From Bradyrhizobium canariense (GTDB taxonomy: Bacteria > Pseudomonadota > Alphaproteobacteria > Rhizobiales > Xanthobacteraceae), in the NCBI RefSeq assembly GCF_018130465.1, contig NZ_JAFCKJ010000003.1, forward strand, positions 62,001 to 126,000: 64,000 nt of DNA. The letters run 5' to 3'. The notes beneath the pieces are model-generated. The model made no database searches and was not told where the DNA came from. It saw nothing but the letters and a program-made list of their open reading frames with translations. Of the stretch, positions 11,306 to 18,524 are shown in pieces. Every line of letters starts with the position of its first letter. Position 1 is the stretch's first letter. The translations under genes were made by a program, and so were the position numbers.

Positions 11306-11869
11306 ATGATCCGAATTCTCGCAGTTCTTGCCGCGGTTCTGTTCGCGGTGCCGGCCTTCGCGCAAACCTTGCCGGCCGGCCTCGACAAGGCCAACGCCAT
11401 CGTCATCGACACCACCAAGGGCCGCATCGTCATCAAGCTGCGGACGGACCTAGCGCCCCAGCACGCCGAGCGTATCAAGCAGCTCGCGCGCGAGGGCTAT
11501 TACAACAACGTGCCGTTCCACCGTGTCATGGACGGCTTCATGGCGCAGACCGGCGACGGTCAGAACTTCAACGGCACCGGCGGCTCGAAATATCCGAACC
11601 TGAAGCAGGAATTCTCCAAGGTGCATTTTGCCCGCGGCATCGTCGGCATGGCCCGGCGCGGTGACAGCGTCGACACCGCCAATTCGCAGTTCTTCATCAT
11701 GTTCGCCGACGGCGGCAGCCTCGACAACCAGTACACCGTGATCGGCGAGGTCGTGCAGGGCATGGACGTCGTCGACAAGCTGAAGAAGGCGCCTCCCGGA
11801 TCAAGCGGCGGCACCGTCACCGACCCCGACAAGATGGTGAAGGTGCAGGTCGCTTCCGACATCAAGTAG
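11306..11869 (+). CDS. ppiA: Periplasmic peptidyl-prolyl cis-trans isomerase (cyclophilin)
   Basis: A 187-residue cyclophilin exported by a signal peptide (MIRILAVLAAVLFAVPAFA, cut before QTLP). It speeds proline isomerisation during folding of envelope proteins. The cyclophilin core includes FHRVMDGFMAQTGD, with the catalytic Arg in FHRV, then NSQFFIMFADGGSLDNQYTV. It is followed after 8 bases by a small exported protein gene and then a cytosolic paralogue, a likely operon. Confidence 0.92.
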   Translation: MIRILAVLAAVLFAVPAFAQTLPAGLDKANAIVIDTTKGRIVIKLRTDLAPQHAERIKQLAREGYYNNVPFHRVMDGFMAQTGDGQNFNGTGGSKYPNLKQEFSKVHFARGIVGMARRGDSVDTANSQFFIMFADGGSLDNQYTVIGEVVQGMDVVDKLKKAPPGSSGGTVTDPDKMVKVQVASDIK

Positions 11870-11877
11870 GAGAGGCG

Positions 11878-12303
11878 ATGGCGCGCTGCGGTGGCAAGCT
11901 CCTGCTGATTGCGGCGATGCTGCTGCTCGCCGTCTCCGGCGTGGTCGCCGGGGACGCGCAGGTCAACACCATCCAGGACGTCTTCCGGCATCTGCGCACC
12001 TGCTGGAAGCCGCCGCCCGCCGCCAGGGCCCGCCCGATCGACATCACCGTCGTCGTGAGCTTTAACCGGGCCGGAAACATTCTGGGCCATCCGAGGATTA
12101 CCTATGAATCCGCGGAGGCCTCCGACGATGACCGGCTGCAATACCGGGTCGCGGTGATGGAGGCATTGCAACGCTGCACGCCGATGCCATTTACCGATGC
12201 GATGGCCGGCGCCGCTGCGGGGCGTCCATTCGCGATCCAGTTTCGCAACCGCAAATCTTCACCTGACAAGACTTCACCTCCAACCCAAGAGAGACGAGCA
12301 TGA
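11878..12303 (+). CDS. Exported protein of unknown function between two cyclophilins
   Basis: A 141-residue product with an N-terminal hydrophobic signal (LLLIAAMLLLAVSGVVAG). The middle, including DITVVVSFNRAGNILGHPRI followed by a helix ending ALQRCTPMPF, resembles the C-terminal fold of TonB-like envelope proteins; this is a pattern match only. The stop codon overlaps the start of the next cyclophilin in ATGA, and it begins 8 bases after the previous gene, so it is probably translated as part of one operon. Two cysteines (CW near residue 42, CT near 101) might pair in the periplasm. Confidence 0.72.
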   Translation: MARCGGKLLLIAAMLLLAVSGVVAGDAQVNTIQDVFRHLRTCWKPPPAARARPIDITVVVSFNRAGNILGHPRITYESAEASDDDRLQYRVAVMEALQRCTPMPFTDAMAGAAAGRPFAIQFRNRKSSPDKTSPPTQERRA

Positions 12304-12764
12304 GCGCCACCGAAAACACCCTGATCCTCGAGACCACGCAGGGCCCCGTCACCATCGAGATGCGGCCTGACCTGGCGCCCGGCCACGTCGCGCGCATCAA
12401 GGAGCTGGTGCGCGAAGGCTTCTACGACGGCATCGTGTTCCATCGCGTGATCGACGGCTTCATGGCGCAGACCGGCTGCCCGCAGGGCACCGGCACCGGC
12501 GGCTCCGGCCAGAAGCTGAAGGCCGAGTTCAACAAGGAGCCGCATGTGCGTGGCACCACCTCGATGGCGCGCGCCGCCAGCCCGGATTCCGGCGACAGCC
12601 AGTTCTTCATCTGCTTCGACGACGCCCGCTTCCTCGACAACCAGTACACGGTGTGGGGCAAGGTCACCGAGGGCATGGAGAACGTCGACAAGATCAAGCG
12701 CGGCGAGCCAGTGCAGAACCCCGACAAGATCGTCAAGGCGCGGATGGCGGCTGACGCGGCGTAA
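12300..12764 (+). CDS. ppiB: Cytosolic peptidyl-prolyl cis-trans isomerase (cyclophilin)
   Basis: A 154-residue cyclophilin without a signal peptide, so cytosolic. The core motifs FHRVIDGFMAQTGCPQGTGTG and SGDSQFFICFDDARFLDNQYTV are intact. It overlaps the preceding gene by four bases (ATGA), a sign of translational coupling. With the exported paralogue upstream this gives folding helpers for both compartments from one transcript. Confidence 0.94.
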   Translation: MSATENTLILETTQGPVTIEMRPDLAPGHVARIKELVREGFYDGIVFHRVIDGFMAQTGCPQGTGTGGSGQKLKAEFNKEPHVRGTTSMARAASPDSGDSQFFICFDDARFLDNQYTVWGKVTEGMENVDKIKRGEPVQNPDKIVKARMAADAA

Positions 12765-12772
12765 CGACGACC

Positions 12773-12800
12773 GTCGTGCCCCGCTTGGGTGGGGCACGAC
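12773..12800 (+). promoter_or_regulatory. Strong hairpin between ppiB and queA
   Basis: GTCGTGCCCC and GGGGCACGAC form a perfect 10-bp stem with an 8-base loop, ending directly before the queA ribosome site AAGG (12801-12804). No T run follows, so it is not a classic terminator. It may separate the two messages or influence queA translation. Confidence 0.5.
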
Positions 12801-12812
12801 AAGGTACCCAAC

Positions 12813-13886
12813 GTGCGCACCGATCTCTTCGATTTCGACCTGCCCGCCGAGCGCATCGCACTGCGCCCGGCGAGCCCGCGCGACTCCGCGAAGATGCTGG
12901 TTGTCGATAACGGCACGCTGCGCGACCAATTCATCGCCGACCTGCCGCAATGGCTGAAGCCGGGCGACCAGCTCGTCGTCAACGACACCAAGGTGATCGC
13001 GGCGCAATTGAAAGGCCGTCGCATCGGCCGCGAGACCGAGCCGAAGATCGAGGCGACGCTGATCAAGCGGCTCGACGGCTCGCGCTGGCAGGCGCTGGTG
13101 AAGCCGGCCAAGAAACTCACAGCCGGCGACCGCATCCGCTTCGGCAATGAAGGCAAGGTCTGCCTGCTCGGTCATCTCGACGCCGAGGTCGAGGCCAAGG
13201 GCAGCGAAGGCGAGGTGACGCTGTCGTTCTCGTTCCACGGCCCCGCGCTGGATCAGGCCATCGCCGATCTCGGCAGCCCGCCGCTGCCGCCCTACATTGC
13301 CTCGAAACGCACGCCTGACGATCAGGACCTCGCCGACTACCAGACCATGTTCGCGGCGAACGAAGGCGCCGTTGCCGCGCCGACAGCCGGCCTGCATTTC
13401 ACGCCGGCGCTGGAGCAGGCGCTGCACGCGCGCGGCGTCGGCATCAACCGCGTCACGCTGCATGTCGGGGCAGGGACGTTCCTGCCGGTGAAGGTGGACG
13501 ACACCGAAGGCCACAGGATGCATGCCGAATGGGGCACGATCTCGGCCGAGACGGCGGAGCGGCTCAACACCGCGCGCAAGAACGGCGGCCGCATCATCGC
13601 GGTCGGCACCACGTCGTTGCGCTTGCTCGAAAGCGCAGCCAGCGAGGACGGCACCATTGAGCCATTCGCTGCCGAGACGGCCATCTTCATCACCCCCGGC
13701 TATAGCTTCCGCGCGGTCGATATCCTGATGACCAATTTCCATTTGCCGAAGTCGACGCTGTTCATGCTGGTGTCGGCATTCTCGGGGCTGGAGGCGATGC
13801 AGCAGGCCTATGCGCACGCGATCGCGCAAGGCTATCGGTTCTATTCGTATGGCGATGCGTGCTTGTTGTTTCGGGCAACGCGGTAG
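12813..13886 (+). CDS. queA: S-adenosylmethionine:tRNA ribosyltransferase-isomerase
   Basis: A 357-residue enzyme that moves the ribosyl part of SAM onto 7-aminomethyl-7-deazaguanine in tRNA to make epoxyqueuosine. Family signatures include [15 protein letters not shown] at the N-terminus, [17 protein letters not shown] near residue 195, [10 protein letters not shown], and [17 protein letters not shown] near 310. A longer frame opens at GTG 12789 inside the preceding hairpin; GTG 12813 has AAGG 8 bases upstream and gives the normal N-terminus. It works after Tgt, whose gene lies about 5 kb downstream. Confidence 0.94.
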   Translation: MRTDLFDFDLPAERIALRPASPRDSAKMLVVDNGTLRDQFIADLPQWLKPGDQLVVNDTKVIAAQLKGRRIGRETEPKIEATLIKRLDGSRWQALVKPAKKLTAGDRIRFGNEGKVCLLGHLDAEVEAKGSEGEVTLSFSFHGPALDQAIADLGSPPLPPYIASKRTPDDQDLADYQTMFAANEGAVAAPTAGLHFTPALEQALHARGVGINRVTLHVGAGTFLPVKVDDTEGHRMHAEWGTISAETAERLNTARKNGGRIIAVGTTSLRLLESAASEDGTIEPFAAETAIFITPGYSFRAVDILMTNFHLPKSTLFMLVSAFSGLEAMQQAYAHAIAQGYRFYSYGDACLLFRATR

Positions 13887-13907
13887 GCTGCGCGCGCAAT
13901 CGTATCT

Positions 13908-14041
13908 CCGTCACCCTGAGGTGCTCGCCCCTTCGGCGAGCCTCGAAGGGCGACGGCCCGACTGCTGCATTTCGGCCGTGCATCCTTCGAGGCTCGCCCA
14001 GCGGTGCTTTGCACCGCTGGGTTCGCACCTCAGGATGACGG
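13908..14041. repeat. Palindromic intergenic repeat between queA and asd
   Basis: Outer arms of 17 bases (13908-13924 and 14025-14041) pair with one mismatch. Inner arms built on GAGCCTCGAAGG and CCTTCGAGGCTC pair again, giving a long branched hairpin. This matches the style of mobile palindromic elements scattered between Bradyrhizobium genes. It lies between two convergent genes and may act as a two-way terminator. Confidence 0.75.
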
Positions 14042-14059
14042 GGCAATACGTGCGAAGGC

Positions 14060-15085
14060 CTACGCCATCACCCGCTGCGGCAGCAGCTCGGCGATCTGGA
14101 CCGCGTTCAGCGCTGCGCCCTTGAGCAGCTGATCCGCCGCCACGAACATCGAGATCGAATGCCCGCTGGGGTCGCTGAGGTCCTTGCGGATGCGGCCGAC
14201 CAGGACGTCGTCCTGGCCCGAGGCGTCGATCGGCATCGGGAAGTAGTTCCTGGTGCGGTCGTCGACAATCTTGACGCCGGGCGCTCGCGCCATGATGGCG
14301 CGGACCTGGTCCTCGCTGATCGGCTTCTCGCATTCGAAGGTGATGGCCTCGCAATGAGCCCGCAGCACCGGCACGCGCACGCAGGTGACGCCAATCGCGA
14401 TGTTGTCGTCCTCGAAGATCTTGCGGGTCTCGTTGATGACCTTGGTCTCTTCGTCGTTGTAGCCGGTGTCGGGGTCGATCGCCGTGTTGTGGTTGAAGAG
14501 GTTGAAGGCGTAGGGATGCGGCATCACCTTCGGCGTATAAACCTGCCCGTTGAGGTTGGCGCGGGTGGACTCAACCAGCTCGTCCATCGCGGCGGCGCCG
14601 GCGCCGGAGGCCGCCTGATAGGTCGAGATGATCACGCGCTTGATGCGGTTGCTCTGGTGGATCGGCCACAGCGGCACCAGCGCGGTGATGGCGGCGCAGT
14701 TCGGGTTGGCGATGATGCCCTTGTGATCGCGGATGCGGTTCGCGTTGACCTCGGGGATCACCAGCGGCACGTTCGGATCCATGCGGAAGGCGGAGGAGTT
14801 GTCGACCACGACGGCGCCCACCTTGACCGCGATCGGGGCATACTTCTTCGAAATGCTGCCGCCTGCGGAGAACAGGGCGATGTCGACGCCTTCGAAGGCG
14901 CGTTCGGTCAGCTCCTCGATGACGACATTTTGCCCGCGGAACAACACCGTCTTGCCGGCGGAGCGGGCGCTGGCCAGCGCCTTGAGCTTGCCGACGCGAA
15001 AGCCGCGCTTGTCCATGGTGGCGATGAATTCGGCGCCCACCGCACCGGTGACGCCGACAATCGCGACGACGGGATCGTTACTCAC
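14060..15085 (-). CDS. asd: Aspartate-semialdehyde dehydrogenase
   Basis: A 341-residue enzyme reducing aspartyl phosphate to aspartate semialdehyde, the branch point to lysine, threonine and methionine and to the cell-wall precursor diaminopimelate. It has the nucleotide-binding GVTGAVGAEF at 11-20, SAGGSISKKYAP near 73-84, active-site Cys130 in NPNCAAI (many relatives have NPNCST), and the RVPVLRAHCEA substrate motif with catalytic His. The GTG at 15085 is chosen because GGAGG lies five bases upstream; the ATG at 15097 would overlap that site. A Thr-rich leader peptide and terminator precede it, suggesting attenuation. Confidence 0.94.
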   Translation of the reverse strand: MSNDPVVAIVGVTGAVGAEFIATMDKRGFRVGKLKALASARSAGKTVLFRGQNVVIEELTERAFEGVDIALFSAGGSISKKYAPIAVKVGAVVVDNSSAFRMDPNVPLVIPEVNANRIRDHKGIIANPNCAAITALVPLWPIHQSNRIKRVIISTYQAASGAGAAAMDELVESTRANLNGQVYTPKVMPHPYAFNLFNHNTAIDPDTGYNDEETKVINETRKIFEDDNIAIGVTCVRVPVLRAHCEAITFECEKPISEDQVRAIMARAPGVKIVDDRTRNYFPMPIDASGQDDVLVGRIRKDLSDPSGHSISMFVAADQLLKGAALNAVQIAELLPQRVMA

Positions 15086-15121
15086 TTTGTCCTCCATTCC
15101 GTTTCAGTTGGCATGATTCTG

Positions 15122-15148
15122 CCGGAAAACCGGATTTCACTTTTCCGG
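15122..15148 (-). other. Hairpin between the attenuator and asd
   Basis: CCGGAAAA and TTTTCCGG form a perfect 8-bp stem with an 11-base loop, about 37 bases before the asd start. There is no T run on the minus strand. It may protect the processed asd message. Confidence 0.4.
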
Positions 15149-15177
15149 ATCATGCTGGTGAGTTGCAGACAACAAAA

Positions 15178-15205
15178 AAGCCCCGGACCAACGAGGGCGG
15201 GGCTT
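15178..15205 (-). terminator. Attenuator terminator upstream of asd
   Basis: On the minus strand AAGCCCCG and CGGGGCTT pair perfectly over 8 bp, followed directly by TTTTGTTGTC. It stands between the Thr-rich leader peptide (15236-15310) and asd. The 5' arm GCCCCG can instead pair with CGGGGC inside the leader coding region, and TTGGTC in its loop can pair with GACCAA of the Thr codon run. Those are the alternatives expected of an attenuator. Confidence 0.75.
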
Positions 15206-15235
15206 CGGTAGAGTGGATTGCGTTCTAGTCGACGA

Positions 15236-15310
15236 CTACACGCGCACGCCTCCCCGGGCCCCGAAGGCCGTGGTGGTTTTGGTCGTGCATTTTTTGGTGG
15301 TCGTGAACAT
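15236..15310 (-). CDS. Threonine-rich leader peptide of asd
   Basis: A 24-codon frame encodes MFTTTKKCTTKTTTAF followed by GARGGVRV and a TAG stop. Eight of 24 residues are Thr and three are Lys, both end products of the pathway that asd feeds. A promoter-like TTGACG-N17-CATAAG ends nine bases before the ATG, so the transcript would begin at or next to the start codon. Such leaderless initiation is known for the rhizobial trp leader peptide. The stop codon lies in a small hairpin, and a terminator follows 30 bases later. Stalling at Thr codons when charged Thr-tRNA is scarce would favour read-through into asd. The peptide is inferred, not shown to be made. Confidence 0.75.
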   Translation of the reverse strand: MFTTTKKCTTKTTTAFGARGGVRV

Positions 15311-15318
15311 GGCGGCAG

Positions 15319-15347
15319 CTTATGCGCGAGAGTTTTGCGGCCGTCAA
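15319..15347 (-). promoter_or_regulatory. Promoter of the asd leader transcript
   Basis: On the minus strand TTGACG (15342-15347) is separated by 17 bases from CATAAG (15319-15324). A start about seven bases later falls at the leader ATG (15310), implying a leaderless mRNA. Confidence 0.6.
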
Positions 15348-15375
15348 TGGCTTTTCGGCGGGATTGGGGCCGCCG

Positions 15376-15978
15376 CTATTTGGTCCGGGCGCCCGGCGGT
15401 TCGAGGATGACCTCCTTGAGGTTGTCGCCACTGATGACGACGATCGCGAAATTCAGCCGGCCGCGTTCGCGCACCAGCCCGCCGCTGATCGCCTTGCCGG
15501 AGGCCGCGCGTTCGGCGACGTGCACGGCATCCGCAAGGCGGTGCTTGATGGCACCGAGCGCTGCGAGGTTGCTGCGGTCGTCGAGGTCGAGCTCGGCGAG
15601 GGGGAGGGCGGCTTCCCCGCCGACGAGCTCGCCGGTCGCGGCATTGATGGTGTGGCGCCAGATCCGGTCATTGTGCAGCGTCTTGACCCGGTAGACCGGC
15701 ACGCCGGAGGCCCCGTCGAAGCTCACATCCGCCGTCGTGGCACCGGCGTGGCGGGCTTCCGCAATCGCCATGGCCTGGTTGATCGAGATTGACGAGCTGC
15801 GGAAGCGCTCGATCTCGCGACTGACCGCTTGGCGGTCGGCCTCAGTGTCACCATCTGTGTCGCTGTGAAGGGTGGTCGGCGTGCCCGTGCTCACGATCGC
15901 CCGCGCCGGCGCTGCGGGGAGGAGTGCGGACAGGGCGATCGCAAGCAATCCCGAGGTCCATCGTTTGGCTGTCGTCAT
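15376..15978 (-). CDS. Exported PepSY-domain protein
   Basis: A 200-residue protein with a signal peptide (TTAKRWTSGLLAIALSALLPAAPARA) and a PepSY-like unit in the segment SINQAMAIAEARHAG ... VPVYRVKTLHNDRIWRHTI ... ATGELVG. A second, more divergent unit may span the C-terminal LADAVHVAERAASG ... EVILEP. PepSY modules are thought to inhibit or bind peptidases in the envelope. The frame is open up to 16044, but ATG 15978 places the signal peptide at the N-terminus. Its presumed promoter carries the same sequence as the patatin gene promoter on either side of the TetR gene, so the three probably form one regulon. Confidence 0.75.
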   Translation of the reverse strand: MTTAKRWTSGLLAIALSALLPAAPARAIVSTGTPTTLHSDTDGDTEADRQAVSREIERFRSSSISINQAMAIAEARHAGATTADVSFDGASGVPVYRVKTLHNDRIWRHTINAATGELVGGEAALPLAELDLDDRSNLAALGAIKHRLADAVHVAERAASGKAISGGLVRERGRLNFAIVVISGDNLKEVILEPPGARTK

Positions 15979-16150
15979 GCTCGAAACCCTCGGCCAGCGA
16001 GTGTGCCGGATGATCGTAAAGAATTTGCGGCCGACCTTGGGCATCGGTCGGCCGCTGAGCGTCGTGACGGGCTGTACCGCCGCGGCGATCGAAGCGGTGC
16101 GGATCTCTTTGGGGCTGGTGAAAAAGCGATCCGCATCGCCCTATAATTAA

Positions 16151-16179
16151 ACCATACCGTATCGTTTTGTTTTGGTCAA
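16151..16179 (-). promoter_or_regulatory. Promoter with candidate TetR operator, PepSY gene
   Basis: Minus strand: TTGACC (16174-16179), 17-base spacer, TATGGT (16151-16156). The spacer contains GTATCGTTTTGTTT (+ strand, 16159-16172), identical over 14 bases to the sequence in the patatin promoter. The overlapping ATACCGTAT (+ strand) is an almost perfect short palindrome. Confidence 0.6.
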
Positions 16180-16228
16180 CGGCGCGGGCGCGGGGTCCCC
16201 TTGGAAAGATCGCAACCTCACGGAATTG

Positions 16229-17011
16229 TCAGCGCGACGGGCGCCGCCGCTGCGTGCCCTTGGCAGCATTCTGGACGCGGTCCGCAGATCCCAGCGCGCC
16301 GGCCAGGAACAGCTTGATCGCAGCGCGCATGCGCTTTTCCGCAGCCTTCATCTCCGGCGGCGTTCCAAACGTCGCCAGGCGATGGTTGTGGCCGACGACG
16401 ACGTCGAGAAACACCTCGGCTGCAATGGTGGTGTCGTCCACGTCGAGCGCGCCCTGCGCCACCAGATGGTCGAAGAAGCGTGCCGTGGTGGCGACGGCCT
16501 TGAGCCAGCCTTCCTCCTTGCCGAGCTTGGCGATGTCGGGAAAGTTGATGGCCTGCGACGTCATCATGCGGCTGAAGGCGACGGCATCGGGACCGCAGGT
16601 GAATGTCAGCATCTCGCGCCCGATCTCGACCAGCCGCTGCTCGACCGAGATGTCCGAGGCGCTGCCGAGCTGCGTCTCGGCGGCAGCGGACAGCGGTGCG
16701 AGCCATCGCGCGATCTCGCGCCTCAGCACGGCTGCAAACAGGCCACGCTTGTCGCCATAGCGGGAATAGACGGTCGGCTTGCTCACCCGGGCCGCTTCCG
16801 CGACCGCATCGAGCGAGGTCGCGTCGAAGCCGCGATCCAGGAACAGGCGGGTGGCGACCTCGATCAGCCGCTGATCACGCTCGATCGCGGCGCTTTTCGT
16901 TGGCCGGCCGCCGCGCGATTTCGGCACCTCGCGCCGCGGCGCTGCCGGTCTTGTCCTGGTCGCAGTCAATCCCATGCCCAATGATTCCTGCGCGGTCGTG
17001 ACATCAGTCAT
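16229..17011 (-). CDS. TetR-family transcriptional regulator
   Basis: A 260-residue one-component repressor. A basic, flexible N-terminal tail (1-38, with SRGGRPTK) precedes the helix-turn-helix: RLIEVATRLFLDRGFDATSL, then VAEAARVSKPTVYSRYGDK (about 72-90). The C-terminal ligand domain (95-260) resembles the AcrR/AefR type; the ligand is unknown. It lies directly downstream of the patatin gene on the same strand, 99 bases away, and upstream of the PepSY gene. A 14-base sequence shared by those two genes' promoters is the best candidate operator; no copy is seen before the regulator itself. Confidence 0.88.
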   Translation of the reverse strand: MTDVTTAQESLGMGLTATRTRPAAPRREVPKSRGGRPTKSAAIERDQRLIEVATRLFLDRGFDATSLDAVAEAARVSKPTVYSRYGDKRGLFAAVLRREIARWLAPLSAAAETQLGSASDISVEQRLVEIGREMLTFTCGPDAVAFSRMMTSQAINFPDIAKLGKEEGWLKAVATTARFFDHLVAQGALDVDDTTIAAEVFLDVVVGHNHRLATFGTPPEMKAAEKRMRAAIKLFLAGALGSADRVQNAAKGTQRRRPSR

Positions 17012-17110
17012 TGCTCTATAACGCGCAGCAACGGGTGCGTCATGGCTAATCTGGCCGAATTGGCCGCATCGTCAACGGTCTCGACGCGGCCTCGTTCCTC
17101 AGTGAGGGTC

Positions 17111-18319
17111 TCACGGAAGCGTCGAAGTCCAGGCTTGGCCTGAAGCCGCCTTCTCATATCCGTACTGATACAGCGCCCGCATATAGGCGGTGTCGAACCC
17201 TTCGGAGGGAGGCGCCGGATAGTCGCGCGCGATATAGGAGAGATGGAAGCCCAGGCGGTTGCGCTTGGCAAAATCATAGGTCGAGAGGATGATCGAACGG
17301 GTCTGCGACTGGGTGATCGACGACAGGCTGCGTGAGGCGACGTCGATGGTGCCGTTGGACACGAGCTCGAAGTTGCGTTCGATCTTCTTGTTGACGAGGA
17401 TGTAGATGTCCATCCTCGCGGTGCCGGGCAGGCGACTGCCCTGGAAAAGCAGGGCTTCCGGCAGCGTCAGCACCGGGGCGGTCACGCCGCCGTCGACGTG
17501 CATCTCCTGAAACCTTCGGCCCTGGCCTTCGGCGTCGATCATGATCGGCGGAAACACCAGGGGTATGCTGGCGGAGGCCGCCATCACGTCGCGAAACAGC
17601 TTCAGCGCCTCGGGCGTGCCGACCGCGGCGATCTTGCCCATGTCCCAGATGGCGGTCCGCTGGGTGTCGAGATCGGTCGTCACCACCAGCAACTTCCGCC
17701 CCTTGGCGTTTTCACGCGCGACCTGCGCCATGATCTCCTGCCCGACATAGCGGGCGACGAGCTCGCGCAGCCGCGTGTTGCCGAACAGGCCGGATCCGAA
17801 CAGCACGCGCATGATGCTGGGATCGCTCAACAGGCTCTCCGCGATACCGCTGGTGTAGACCTCCTTCAGCGTGTCGTCATATTGCGAGCCGAGAAACGCA
17901 AAGGGTGCAATCAGGCCGCCGGTGCTCACGCCCGAGACGACCGAGAAGGCGGGGCGGGTTCTGGCCGCGGTCCAGCCGTTGAGCACGCCGACGCCGTAGG
18001 CGCCGTCTGCGCCGCCGCCTGACAGCGCCAGGTAGGACTTCGTCGCGGTGCTGGTGTCCTTCTCGAAGCTGAATTTCGTGACGGGATCGTCGGCGTAGCG
18101 CCGGAGGCCGTCGATATCGAGCACGCGCGATGTGCTGGCTTCGGCGGCCGTATAGGGCGTGCGGGGCAGGGAGGTGCAGGCGCCGAGCGCCAGGCTGCAC
18201 GTCAGGGCCAGCAATCCGATCAGGCGGGCGCCTGTCTGCCTTGTCCAGCCTTGCGAACGGCCGGACAGGTCAGTCGAACTTGAAAAGAAGGGCATTGTCG
18301 GTGGCTGGCGATCACGCAT
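17111..18319 (-). CDS. Patatin-like phospholipase lipoprotein
   Basis: A 402-residue lipid acyl hydrolase. Residues 31-48 form a lipoprotein signal with lipobox LGAC (acylated Cys48). The patatin domain shows the oxyanion loop SGGGADGAYG (100-109), nucleophile Ser132 in GVSTGG, and the catalytic Asp in HVDGGV. It should be anchored to a membrane facing the periplasm and cleave phospholipids or lipoproteins. The start could be ATG 18319 or ATG 18295; neither has a good ribosome site. A promoter with the candidate TetR operator lies 50 bases upstream, and the TetR gene follows. Confidence 0.88.
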   Translation of the reverse strand: MRDRQPPTMPFFSSSTDLSGRSQGWTRQTGARLIGLLALTCSLALGACTSLPRTPYTAAEASTSRVLDIDGLRRYADDPVTKFSFEKDTSTATKSYLALSGGGADGAYGVGVLNGWTAARTRPAFSVVSGVSTGGLIAPFAFLGSQYDDTLKEVYTSGIAESLLSDPSIMRVLFGSGLFGNTRLRELVARYVGQEIMAQVARENAKGRKLLVVTTDLDTQRTAIWDMGKIAAVGTPEALKLFRDVMAASASIPLVFPPIMIDAEGQGRRFQEMHVDGGVTAPVLTLPEALLFQGSRLPGTARMDIYILVNKKIERNFELVSNGTIDVASRSLSSITQSQTRSIILSTYDFAKRNRLGFHLSYIARDYPAPPSEGFDTAYMRALYQYGYEKAASGQAWTSTLP

Positions 18320-18369
18320 CTACCGCCGCCGGCAACATCGCCGCGGCATCTCGTCCAGCCCCCGAGATA

Positions 18370-18398
18370 AAACTACACTGTATCGTTTTGTTTAACAA
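18370..18398 (-). promoter_or_regulatory. Promoter with candidate TetR operator, patatin gene
   Basis: Minus strand: TTGTTA (18393-18398), 17-base spacer, TAGTTT (18370-18375). The + strand GTATCGTTTTGTTT at 18380-18393 repeats the 14 bases found before the PepSY gene. Placement between -35 and -10 would let a bound repressor block polymerase. Confidence 0.6.
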
Positions 18399-18524
18399 GC
18401 GCTGCAGGCGCAACTTTCCGTGTCCCAAATATTGGTGTCCATTGTCCCAGTCTGATGCATAAGCCGGCCGAAGCATCGCCTCAGCGGGTTGATCGGCCCT
18501 CTCCGACACGTAATAAGCACCGTC

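Noticed and set aside
12102-13829. Long - strand frame across ppiB and queA
   Set aside because: Antisense to two well-recognised enzymes; no protein-like hydrophobic pattern.
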